Source: an uncultured Ruminococcus sp.
GTDB lineage: Bacteria > Bacillota > Clostridia > Oscillospirales > Ruminococcaceae
DNA: 10,018 nt
NCBI GenBank assembly: GCA_900539095.1
Contig: UQAR01000076.1
Location: 1-10,018 of the forward strand
Direction of reading: 5' to 3'
The notes below the pieces were generated by a model, which saw nothing but the letters and a program-made list of their open reading frames with translations, ran no database searches and had not been told where the DNA came from. How positions within the stretch are numbered: the first letter of the stretch is position 1; every line of letters starts with the position of its first letter. Positions 1 through 6,124 of the stretch are shown piece by piece. The position numbers and the translations under genes are program-made.

Positions 1-28
1 TGGGCTCGGAGATGTGTATTAGAGACAG
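1..28 (+). other. Nextera Read 2 transposase adapter (artefact)
   Basis: The first 28 bases match the 3' part of the Nextera Read 2 adapter (TGGGCTCGG followed by the Tn5 mosaic end AGATGTGTATAAGAGACAG), with one difference: the window has GTATT where the mosaic end has GTATA. This is library-construction sequence and not part of the organism's DNA. The genomic insert begins at about base 29. Bases 29-73 are AT-rich and hold no recognisable feature. Confidence 0.96.
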
Positions 29-73
29 GTATAGTATAACTGAAAAATATTTTAAAATTTTGTCGAAAATCTA

Positions 74-102
74 TTGACAAAATACTCAAATAAGTATATA
101 AT
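74..102 (+). promoter_or_regulatory. Consensus sigma-A promoter of the nfeD-flotillin operon
   Basis: A perfect -35 box TTGACA (74-79) is followed by exactly 17 bp and a perfect -10 box TATAAT (97-102). Transcription should start near 109, giving a leader of about 30 nt that carries a strong ribosome binding site, GGAGG at 125-129, upstream of the ATG at 140. In Bacillus subtilis the related operon is driven by the stress sigma factor SigW. Here the promoter looks like an ordinary strong housekeeping one, which suggests constitutive expression (inference). Confidence 0.85.
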
Positions 103-139
103 AAACGTAAATAAAATTTACATTGGAGGTGTGGACTAT

Positions 140-823
140 ATGAATGAATGGTGGGAAGGGTTATCTCTTTTGCTGAAAGTGCTGTATTGTATCGCATTTC
201 CGTCAACGCTGATACTGCTCGTGCAAACACTGTTATCTATGTTTGGCTTTCACGACGGCGGCAGCGGTCATGATTTCAGTGACACATCAGGACTTGACCT
301 TGATGTTGATATCGATACTGACATAAGCGGTCACGGAGATGTAGATATCGGTCACTGCACCCATGATATTGGCTGTGACCACAACGTGGACGGCGGAAAC
401 CCTGCGGATTTTGCTTCTATGAGGATGTTTACTCTGCAAACGATAGTTGCTTTTCTGACGGTGTTCAGCTGGTCGTCTATCGTTCTTGTAAGCTCAGGGG
501 TCTACCCTGCACTGTCTACTATCATCGGCTTTGTGCTGGGTCTGGCTACTATGCTGCTTGTGGCAAAGATAGTTCAGCTTTCTGCAAGGCTTGCTGAAAA
601 CGGTACGGCAGACTATAAAAATGCCATAGGAGAGACTGCTACAGTATATGTCCCGTGTCCGCCTAAAGATCAGGGCCTTGGAAAGGTGACTGTCATGATA
701 AATGGTCAGCTCAGAGAGGTAACGGCTATCAACAACAGCAGTGAACTTATCAAAACCGGTACGCAAGTCCGTGTTATCGACCTACATGGAGATACAGTCG
801 TAATAGAAAAAGATAATAGTTGA
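140..823 (+). CDS. NfeD-family membrane protein (YuaF-like), flotillin partner
   Basis: The 227-residue protein has an N-terminal membrane segment (about residues 13-35), a hydrophilic loop (38-86), two further membrane segments (about 97-118 and 120-146) and a C-terminal soluble domain (about 160-227). The last domain has the short beta-strand pattern of the NfeD OB fold (GETATVYVP, GKVTVMINGQ, GTQVRVIDLHGDTVVIE). NfeD proteins of this type are encoded next to flotillins and are thought to help organise membrane microdomains, and the flotillin gene follows 86 nt downstream. The loop is odd: it carries 13 Asp, 6 His and 2 Cys within about 50 residues. The ATG at 140 is chosen because GGAGG lies 10 nt upstream. 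The in-frame TTG at 74 is part of the promoter -35 box and cannot be the start. Family assignment is firm; molecular role is inferred from neighbours. Confidence 0.85.
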   Translation: MNEWWEGLSLLLKVLYCIAFPSTLILLVQTLLSMFGFHDGGSGHDFSDTSGLDLDVDIDTDISGHGDVDIGHCTHDIGCDHNVDGGNPADFASMRMFTLQTIVAFLTVFSWSSIVLVSSGVYPALSTIIGFVLGLATMLLVAKIVQLSARLAENGTADYKNAIGETATVYVPCPPKDQGLGKVTVMINGQLREVTAINNSSELIKTGTQVRVIDLHGDTVVIEKDNS

Positions 824-909
824 AACAACAAAACGGTGGCAGATCAGAACATTGGTATAAAGATCTCTTTGCAGATCTGATATAAAATATTTGTGTTGGA
901 GGAAAAGTT

Positions 910-2370
910 ATGGAACCAGTAATTATTGTTTGTGTGATAGTCGCTGTGCTTTTTGCGGCAATAATGGCTATACTGTCACGCTACAGAAAATGTCCGTCCG
1001 ATAAGGTGCTTGTTATTTACGGTAAAGTCGGAACAGACAAAAACGGTCAGGCAAGAAGTGCAAGATGTATCCACGGCGGTGCGGCTTTCATCGTGCCGAT
1101 AATCCAGTCTTATGAGTATATGGATCTTACTCCTATATCCATAAATGTGGATCTGAAAAACGCACTTTCAAAGCAGAACATCAGAATCGACGTTCCGTCA
1201 AGATTTACAGTTGGTATCTCAACCGAGCCGGGCGTTATGCAGAACGCTGCTGAAAGACTTCTCGGTCTTAAACTCATTGAGATACAGGAGCTTGCTAAGG
1301 ATATTATTTTCGGTCAGCTCAGACTTATAATTGCCACCATGGATATCGAGGAAATAAACTCAGACAGAGATAAATTCCTTCTTGCCGTTTCAAACAACGT
1401 GGAAATTGAGCTTAAAAAGATAGGTCTTAAACTCATCAACGTAAATGTAACTGATATCACTGACGAATCAGGCTACCTTGAGGCCCTCGGTAAAGAGGCT
1501 GCTGCTAAGGCTATCAATGACGCAAAGAAATCTGTTGCCGAAAAGCACAGAGACGGTGAGATCGGTCAGGCTAATGCTCAGAAAGATCAGCGTATACAGG
1601 TGGCTGCTGCAAACGCATCTGCTATCGACGGTGAGAACCAGGCTAAGATCGAAGTCGCACAGTCAGAGGCTCTCAGACGTGAGCGTGAGGCTGAGGCACT
1701 TAGACAGGCTACAGCTGCCGAGGCTGTTCAGGCTGCAAAGGCTAAGCAGGAGGCTTATATCGCCCAGCAGTCGGCAGAACAGACAAGAGCCGAACTTGAA
1801 AAGGCTACACAGACAGCCGACGTTATCGTAAAGGCACAGATATCCAAGCAGCAGGCAGAGATCGAGGCTGAGGCACAGGCCGAGGTAGTAAGACGCAAGG
1901 CAAAGGGTGAGGCTGACGCTATCTTCGCTAAAATGGAGGCTGAGGCTAAGGGTAATCAGGAGATACTCATAAAGCAGGCTGAAGGTATGAGAAAGCTCGT
2001 TGAGGCAGCAGGCGGTGACGCTAATGCGGCTGTTAAGCTCATAGTTGCAGATAAGCTTGAGGACCTGATAGCTATTCAGGTGGAGGCTATCAAGAATATC
2101 AAGATAGACAAGATAACAGTGTGGGACACAGGTGCTAACGCTGACGGAAAAGGCTCAACAGCAAACTTTCTCAGCGGACTTATGCAGTCTGTACCGCCGC
2201 TGAACGACCTGTTCAAGCAGGCAGGAATGTCGCTCCCTGATTTTCTCGGAGAAGATATCCAGCAGGCTTTGAAAAAGTCACAGGAAGAGGCTGTAAAAAG
2301 AGCAGCTGAAACTGATGATACAGAAACTCTTGACCCGAAAGATGTTGAGGTAATAGAGCCTAAGAAATAA
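910..2370 (+). CDS. floT: Flotillin (SPFH/band 7 scaffold protein)
   Basis: The 486-residue protein has one N-terminal membrane segment (about 3-23), then an SPFH/band-7 domain (about 28-185). A long Ala/Glu/Lys/Gln-rich coiled coil follows (about 190-380), with the repeated EA pattern typical of flotillins (EAEALRQATAAEA, EIEAEAQAEVVRRKAKGEAD). A C-terminal tail of about 100 residues ends in an acidic, charged stretch. Length and layout match B. subtilis FloT (YuaG, about 509 residues). Flotillins oligomerise on the inner face of the membrane and scaffold signalling, secretion and cell-envelope proteins. The start is supported by GGAGG at 898-902. The gene shares an operon with the NfeD-type gene upstream; I see no terminator or convincing promoter in the 86-nt spacer. 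Two hairpins follow it. The family is secure, but floT versus a more distant flotillin subtype cannot be settled here. Confidence 0.92.
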   Translation: MEPVIIVCVIVAVLFAAIMAILSRYRKCPSDKVLVIYGKVGTDKNGQARSARCIHGGAAFIVPIIQSYEYMDLTPISINVDLKNALSKQNIRIDVPSRFTVGISTEPGVMQNAAERLLGLKLIEIQELAKDIIFGQLRLIIATMDIEEINSDRDKFLLAVSNNVEIELKKIGLKLINVNVTDITDESGYLEALGKEAAAKAINDAKKSVAEKHRDGEIGQANAQKDQRIQVAAANASAIDGENQAKIEVAQSEALRREREAEALRQATAAEAVQAAKAKQEAYIAQQSAEQTRAELEKATQTADVIVKAQISKQQAEIEAEAQAEVVRRKAKGEADAIFAKMEAEAKGNQEILIKQAEGMRKLVEAAGGDANAAVKLIVADKLEDLIAIQVEAIKNIKIDKITVWDTGANADGKGSTANFLSGLMQSVPPLNDLFKQAGMSLPDFLGEDIQQALKKSQEEAVKRAAETDDTETLDPKDVEVIEPKK

Positions 2371-2377
2371 TTAATTT

Positions 2378-2411
2378 GACCTCCGTAGTTTAACGATTGC
2401 GGAGGTCTTTT
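2378..2411 (+). terminator. Rho-independent terminator of the flotillin operon
   Basis: An 8-bp perfect stem, GACCTCCG (2378-2385) with CGGAGGTC (2400-2407), encloses a 14-nt loop and is followed by TTTT. It starts 7 nt after the flotillin stop codon. It lacks a T-run in the opposite direction, so it acts on the plus strand only. Confidence 0.8.
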
Positions 2412-2420
2412 GGTATAAAT

Positions 2421-2456
2421 AAAAGCGAGTTTCAACATCATGAAACTCGCTTTTTT
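2421..2456. terminator. Bidirectional terminator between flotillin and nrdG
   Basis: The stem GCGAGTTTC (2425-2433) pairs with GAAACTCGC (2442-2450) across an 8-nt loop. It is flanked by AAAA on the left and six T on the right, so it works as an intrinsic terminator on either strand. It lies 4 nt beyond the nrdG stop codon and is the second terminator in line for the flotillin operon, separating two convergent units. Confidence 0.88.
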
Positions 2457-2460
2457 ATGT

Positions 2461-2976
2461 TCAATATGGTTCAACGACTACTGCTCTGCCCTCTTTCAAG
2501 GACATTTGTACATCAATAAAACGCTGATTTTTGCTGCCCATGAATTTAAGCTCAAGACTTCGTTGTGACAGTATAAAAGGGCCGTCCACAAGATAATCAA
2601 GCTGTTGCAGCAGCTCAAGGTAGCCGTTATTATCATCAGCATTGGCTATAAGATATTCATAAGTATATCCCGTGAAAGATATGACATTCAGCGGAAATCC
2701 ATTAAAGGCTTTTATCCTGCCTGCAAGCTCCGCCAAAGGCTTGCACTGGCAGAAAGGCTCACCGCCGCTGAACGTCACTCCGTCAAGGAGTGGGTCTTTT
2801 ATTATCTCGTTGTAAAGCTGCTCAGTATCCACTATAACGCCGCCGTTAAAATCATGAGTTTGCGGATTATGACAGCCCTCGCAGCCGTGGGGACAGCCTT
2901 GTGTAAAGATAGTGTACCTGAACCCCGGGCCGTCTACGATAGATTCGCCGACTGTTCCTGCTATTCTAAGTTCCAT
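2461..2976 (-). CDS. nrdG: Anaerobic ribonucleotide reductase-activating protein NrdG (radical SAM)
   Basis: The 171-residue protein uses a [4Fe-4S] cluster and S-adenosylmethionine to make the glycyl radical on NrdD, the class III ribonucleotide reductase. The cluster motif CX3CX2C is visible as Cys28, Cys32 and Cys35 (TQGCPHGCEGCHNP). The SAM-binding GGEPF motif is at 71-75 (VTFSGGEPF), and the start MELRIAGTVGESIVDGPGFR is typical of the family. The length is normal for NrdG. The ATG lies only 2 nt after the nrdD stop, so the two genes are almost certainly co-transcribed and translationally coupled. The nearest Shine-Dalgarno-like stretch (GAGGG) lies within the last codons of nrdD. The protein looks intact, with no missing catalytic residue. 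This makes the apparent lack of its target glycine in the partner NrdD more striking. Confidence 0.95.
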   Translation of the reverse strand: MELRIAGTVGESIVDGPGFRYTIFTQGCPHGCEGCHNPQTHDFNGGVIVDTEQLYNEIIKDPLLDGVTFSGGEPFCQCKPLAELAGRIKAFNGFPLNVISFTGYTYEYLIANADDNNGYLELLQQLDYLVDGPFILSQRSLELKFMGSKNQRFIDVQMSLKEGRAVVVEPY

Positions 2977-2978
2977 GA

Positions 2979-5237
2979 CTAATTATCGCCCTCACAGCTG
3001 ACCTTTACACGAGGTATCCTCTCATGTATCACCTTGCTGTGTTCAGCCTCAGAACGTCCGCATTTCGGGCACTTGTCGCCTATTATACCGGTATATCCGC
3101 AAACAGGGTCACGGTCAACAGGGTGGTTTATAGAGCCGTAGCCTATGCCGACTTCTTTCATGTATCTTACAACTTTCTCAAATGCTGAAAGATTGTTCAG
3201 CGGGTCGCCGTCAAGTTCGATATAGCTTATATGACCTGCGTTTGTAAGTGCATGGTAAGGAGCCTCTATTTTGAGTTTTTCAAAGGCTGTTATCGGATAA
3301 TAAACAGGCACATGGAAGGAGTTTGTATAGTATTCTCTATCCGTAACTCCTGCTATCTCACCGTAACGCTCTCTATCCATTTTGACAAATCTACCTGAAA
3401 GTCCCTCAGCAGGCGTTGCAAGTAGTGAGAAATTAAGTCCTGTACGCTTTGTTTCTTCGTCCATTCTTGCTCTCATGCGTGAGATTATCTCCAAGCCAAG
3501 TTCCCTTGCCTCTTCCGATTCACCGTGGTGTTTGCCCGTGAGCACTTTAAGGCACTCCGCAAGTCCGATAAAGCCTACAGAAAGCGTGCCGTGCTTGAGA
3601 ACTTCTTCAAGGGTATCATCTATAGTTAGCTTTTCCGAATCGAGCCAAATACCCTGCCCCATAAGGAATGGATAGTTTCTCACACGCTTTGAGCACTGTA
3701 TCCTGAATCTGTGCATTAGCTGATCGATACAAAGATCCATAAGCTCATCAAGGCTGTCAAAGAAAGTTCCTATATTACGCTGTGCTTTTATGCCCAGTCT
3801 TGGGAGATTTATCGTAGTGAATGAGAGGTTTCCCCTTCCGGTTACGACCTCACGGGTAGGGTCATATGCGTTGCCGATAACTCTTGTTCGGCAGCCCATA
3901 TAAGCTATCTCTGTATCAGGGTCGCCCTCTTTATAGTATTGCAGATTGAAAGGAGCGTCGATAAATGAGAAGTTCGGGAAAAGACGCTTTGCAGATACAC
4001 GGCAGGCAAGCTTGAAGAGGTCATAGTTCGGGTCATCAGGGTTAAAGTTCACGCCCTCTTTTATCTTGAAAATGTGTATCGGGAAGATCGGTGTTTCGCC
4101 GTTGCCAAGGCCAGCCTCCTCTGCGAGCAGGATATTCTTGATAACAAGTCTGCCCTCGATAGAGGTATCTGTGCCGTAATTTATGGAACTGAACGGCGTC
4201 TGAGCACCTGCACGGGAGTTCATGGTATTAAGATTATGGATAAGAGCCTCCATTGCCTGATAAGTAGCTCTGTCAGTTTCTTTCAGAGAGTTCTTATAAG
4301 CAAAGCTCTGGATCTTCTTTACAAGCGGAGCGTCAACAAAATTCACAAGGAACTGTGCCTCTGCCGCCTGATAGTCGTTATCATTGGCAAGAGTGACCTG
4401 AAGTCCCTGCTCATCAAGCATTTCGGTTATTTTCTTTGCAATGCTCTGAGCGTCAGAAACGTCACCCAGCAGAGCAAGTCCCCTGCCGATATTGTCACGG
4501 TAACGGTGTCTGAAAGTCTTTTTAACGCCCTCTGCCATATCATAATCGAACTTAGGCAGCGACTGACCGCCGTGCTGGTCGTTCTGATTTGACTGGATAG
4601 CTATACAGGCAAGTGCTGCATAACTCTGGATATCATTAGGTGTACGCAGATAGCCATGACCTGTGGAAAAGCCCTTGTTAAACAGTTTTGTCAGGTCTAT
4701 CTGAGTGCAGGTAGTGGTCAGGGTATAAAAATCAAGGTCATGAATGTGGATATCGCCCTCCTGATGAGCCTTTGAATGTTCAGCAGCGAGGACATACATC
4801 TCGTTGAACTCTTTCGCACCCACAGAACCATACTTGAGCATCGTGCCCATGGCGGTATCGCCGTCAATATTGGCGTTCTCACGTTTCAGGTCATTATCCT
4901 TGGCGGACTGGAAAGTAAGGTCTTCATAGACCTTCATAAGACGGGTGTTCATTTCTCTGGCACGAGTCCTGTTTGAACGATAAAGTATATAGCTTTTCGC
5001 TGTATCAGCCATACCCTCTTCAATGAGTACACGCTCAACGCAGTCTTGTATCTCTTCAACAGTAGGCATATCAAGATGCTTTTCCATAAGTTTGTCAACA
5101 ACTTTTCCCGAAAGCTCCAAAGCCTCCTCATAGTTATCCTTGCCCACCGACTGAGCAGCTTTATAAATAGCACCTGCTATCTTTTCAATATTGAAAGTTA
5201 CAGTACGTCCGTCACGCTTTTTTATCTTTATTATCAC
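2979..5237 (-). CDS. nrdD: Anaerobic ribonucleoside-triphosphate reductase NrdD, apparently lacking the glycyl-radical motif
   Basis: This 752-residue protein is the class III enzyme that reduces NTPs to dNTPs without oxygen. An ATP-cone allosteric domain fills about residues 1-92 (KKRDGRTVTFNIEKIAGAIYKA). The glycyl-radical barrel follows, with the candidate second active-site cysteine Cys177 (TTTCTQ) and the finger-loop cysteine Cys449 (YMGCRTRV). The zinc-ribbon region near the end has Cys713, Cys723 and Cys726; Asp710 stands where a fourth Cys might be expected. Family members then carry a motif of the type RRITGYL, whose Gly holds the radical, and roughly 25-30 more residues. Here the protein ends HERIPRVKVSCEGDN with no such Gly. 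Translation starts at GTG 5237, 7 nt after GGAGG. Identity is certain; activity as encoded is doubtful. An internal deletion, frameshift, sequence error or split glycyl domain elsewhere are all possible. Confidence 0.93.
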   Translation of the reverse strand: MIIKIKKRDGRTVTFNIEKIAGAIYKAAQSVGKDNYEEALELSGKVVDKLMEKHLDMPTVEEIQDCVERVLIEEGMADTAKSYILYRSNRTRAREMNTRLMKVYEDLTFQSAKDNDLKRENANIDGDTAMGTMLKYGSVGAKEFNEMYVLAAEHSKAHQEGDIHIHDLDFYTLTTTCTQIDLTKLFNKGFSTGHGYLRTPNDIQSYAALACIAIQSNQNDQHGGQSLPKFDYDMAEGVKKTFRHRYRDNIGRGLALLGDVSDAQSIAKKITEMLDEQGLQVTLANDNDYQAAEAQFLVNFVDAPLVKKIQSFAYKNSLKETDRATYQAMEALIHNLNTMNSRAGAQTPFSSINYGTDTSIEGRLVIKNILLAEEAGLGNGETPIFPIHIFKIKEGVNFNPDDPNYDLFKLACRVSAKRLFPNFSFIDAPFNLQYYKEGDPDTEIAYMGCRTRVIGNAYDPTREVVTGRGNLSFTTINLPRLGIKAQRNIGTFFDSLDELMDLCIDQLMHRFRIQCSKRVRNYPFLMGQGIWLDSEKLTIDDTLEEVLKHGTLSVGFIGLAECLKVLTGKHHGESEEARELGLEIISRMRARMDEETKRTGLNFSLLATPAEGLSGRFVKMDRERYGEIAGVTDREYYTNSFHVPVYYPITAFEKLKIEAPYHALTNAGHISYIELDGDPLNNLSAFEKVVRYMKEVGIGYGSINHPVDRDPVCGYTGIIGDKCPKCGRSEAEHSKVIHERIPRVKVSCEGDN

Positions 5238-5290
5238 AATACCGCCTCCGATTTTCCTGATTTATCCTTATCGTCTATTCATATTCTCAC

Positions 5291-5337
5291 ATTAAACGCC
5301 GCTATCACAACATCTTGTATAAGCAGCAACGCTTAAT
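5291..5337 (-). promoter_or_regulatory. Predicted stem-loop at the 5' end of the nrdDG mRNA
   Basis: In the transcript direction ATTAAGCGTTGC (5337-5326) can pair along its whole 12-base length with GCGGCGTTTAAT (5302-5291), using three G-U wobbles. The 23-nt loop can form a small inner hairpin (ACAA with TTGT). The promoter predicted at 5341-5369 would start transcription near 5334, so the stem would form almost at the mRNA's 5' end, in a leader of about 97 nt. It may protect the mRNA or control translation. It matches no riboswitch family I recognise. Confidence 0.4.
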
Positions 5338-5340
5338 ACA

Positions 5341-5369
5341 AGTATATAGTATAAACAAGGTAAAGTCAA
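5341..5369 (-). promoter_or_regulatory. Promoter of nrdDG
   Basis: On the minus strand a -35 box TTGACT (5369-5364) and a -10 box TATACT (5346-5341) are separated by exactly 17 bp; each differs from consensus at one position. The predicted start is near 5334, about 97 nt before the nrdD GTG codon. NrdR repressor boxes often overlap promoters of this kind. The AT-rich sequence over the -10 resembles one half of such a box but is not convincing. Confidence 0.7.
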
Positions 5370-5382
5370 GGCGTTATACAAC

Positions 5383-5428
5383 AAAATGTGACTTTGTTAT
5401 TTGTATTAAATGCACAAAGCCACATTTT
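5383..5428. repeat. 15-bp inverted repeat upstream of the nrdD promoter
   Basis: AAAATGTGACTTTGT (5383-5397) and ACAAAGCCACATTTT (5414-5428) are inverted copies differing at one position, around a 16-nt AT-rich spacer. The mismatch is A-C on the plus strand but a U-G wobble in minus-strand RNA, so only a minus-strand transcript would fold into an unbroken 15-bp hairpin. It lies just upstream of the nrdD -35 box. It could end transcripts arriving from the small gene upstream (a short T-run, TTTT, closes the 3' arm) or be a protein-binding site. Confidence 0.6.
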
Positions 5429-5652
5429 CGTCAGATATTGATTTTAAGTGTCAAGCAAAATGCTTTTAGCTGTAATGTAGTCAAACTTTACAATGCATAA
5501 TACAATATAGTTTAGTTCTTGATACTGTAAAGTGAGCTAACATGTCATTTTATGCATTTTCAAGTACTGCTCCACGCCTCTGAAATGTCGTAAATAGGCG
5601 AATTTGATAAATGTGTAAAGCATATTAACTTGCCATGTCTTTAAATTTTGCA
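5429..5652. other. Intergenic stretch without a recognisable gene
   Basis: This is the main part of a 415-nt gap (5238-5652) between nrdD and the small membrane-protein gene. It is AT-rich with frequent stop codons in all frames. It has weak local dyads, for example CTTTACA near 5485 with TGTAAAG near 5526, and CGCCT at 5575-5579 with AGGCG at 5596-5600. I recognise no tRNA, no known small RNA family, no insertion sequence and no ORF with a ribosome binding site. An unannotated small RNA on the minus strand cannot be ruled out. Confidence 0.6.
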
Positions 5653-5850
5653 CTATGCTGCTGAATTGCTTTCAGCACTCTCGTAAGTGTAATCATGTGT
5701 GACTACAGAGCTGCCTGTTTCATTTTCAAGCACCTCTTCGAGAGTAGTATTCATCATGTAGGCACAGAAAGATATCAGCAGAACAAAAAAACTCACTATG
5801 AGCACAATATCCAATCTGTATCCATTTTTCTTGTTTTTGTTATCGTCCAT
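5653..5850 (-). CDS. Small single-pass membrane protein of unknown function
   Basis: This 65-residue protein is not a family I recognise. Residues 1-13 are hydrophilic and Lys/Asn/Asp-rich (MDDNKNKKNGYRL). Residues 15-33 form one strongly hydrophobic helix (IVLIVSFFVLLISFCAYMM). Residues 34-65 form an acidic, Ser/Thr/Glu-rich tail. By the positive-inside rule the N-terminus should be cytoplasmic and the tail extracellular. It is very likely a real gene: the ATG has a good ribosome binding site (GGAGAA, about 8 nt upstream) and a near-consensus promoter with 17-bp spacing at 5881-5909. It stands alone, divergent from asnB and upstream of nrdDG on the same strand. I see no clear terminator right after it, so some read-through toward nrdD is possible up to the inverted repeat at 5383-5428. 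Confidence 0.72.
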   Translation of the reverse strand: MDDNKNKKNGYRLDIVLIVSFFVLLISFCAYMMNTTLEEVLENETGSSVVTHDYTYESAESNSAA

Positions 5851-5880
5851 AAGATCTTCTCCAAAATATGATTTACTATT

Positions 5881-5909
5881 ATTATACTATATGGTTCTGC
5901 ATTTTTCAA
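5881..5909 (-). promoter_or_regulatory. Promoter of the small membrane-protein gene
   Basis: Read on the minus strand, TTGAAA (5909-5904), a 17-bp spacer and a perfect TATAAT (5886-5881) lie about 30 nt upstream of the ATG at 5850. The predicted leader is short, about 25 nt. The high-quality match is the main reason to believe the small gene downstream is expressed. Confidence 0.75.
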
Positions 5910-6012
5910 GCCAAAAAGATAAAAATAAAGATAATTTTATCCCCTGTTCGTCACCATGTGATAAATGAACAAAAAGCCATTTATTGTATTGTGTAATTTT
6001 TGTTTTTACCTC

Positions 6013-6041
6013 TTGCAAAAAAGCCGCATATAGTGTATAAT
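6013..6041 (+). promoter_or_regulatory. Promoter of asnB
   Basis: TTGCAA (6013-6018), a 17-bp spacer and a perfect TATAAT (6036-6041) precede asnB. The predicted start near 6048 leaves a leader of about 77 nt. That is too short for a T-box, and no T-box sequence is seen. The asnB ribosome binding site is TGAGG at 6113-6117. Confidence 0.75.
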
Positions 6042-6124
6042 AAATAGTATATTGCTTGGCGTTTGATGTGCGTTGGGCATATGAATTTTCAGGCAATTTG
6101 ATTTAACAGAAATGAGGCTTTTTT

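Noticed and set aside
74..139. Upstream TTG start that would lengthen the NfeD-type protein by 22 residues
   Set aside because: The TTG is the first three bases of the -35 box, and no ribosome binding site precedes it; ATG 140 has GGAGG.
838..880. Internal promoter or attenuator between the NfeD-type gene and the flotillin gene
   Set aside because: Only a 6-bp dyad and repeated AGATCT are seen; no T-run follows and no -35/-10 pair has acceptable spacing.
3088..3110. CGYTG in NrdD (residues 713-717) as the glycyl-radical motif
   Set aside because: It superficially resembles CGYLG but lies before the CPKC pair, inside the zinc ribbon, and lacks the preceding Arg in RxxGYL spacing; the radical motif follows the zinc ribbon in the family.
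4074..4592. 172-codon plus-strand frame opposite nrdD, and similar long frames opposite nrdG, asnB and the MATE gene
   Set aside because: They are antisense shadows of clearly recognisable genes, with no homology signal, promoter or ribosome binding site of their own.
5330..5360. NrdR repressor box at the nrdD promoter
   Set aside because: The best alignment over the -10 region matches only about 10 of 16 positions, with poor symmetry, and I could not find a second box at the usual spacing.
5941..5975. Dyad TCAC/GTGA between the small gene and asnB as an operator
   Set aside because: The arms are short and the outer matches irregular, so it is not distinguishable from chance in AT-rich DNA.
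5887..6096. 69-codon reading frame on the minus strand
   Set aside because: It starts at TTG without a ribosome binding site and covers both the asnB promoter and the small gene's promoter; the composition is not protein-like.
6042..6124. T-box or other riboswitch controlling asnB
   Set aside because: The leader is only about 77 nt, has no T-box sequence and no terminator/antiterminator pair.
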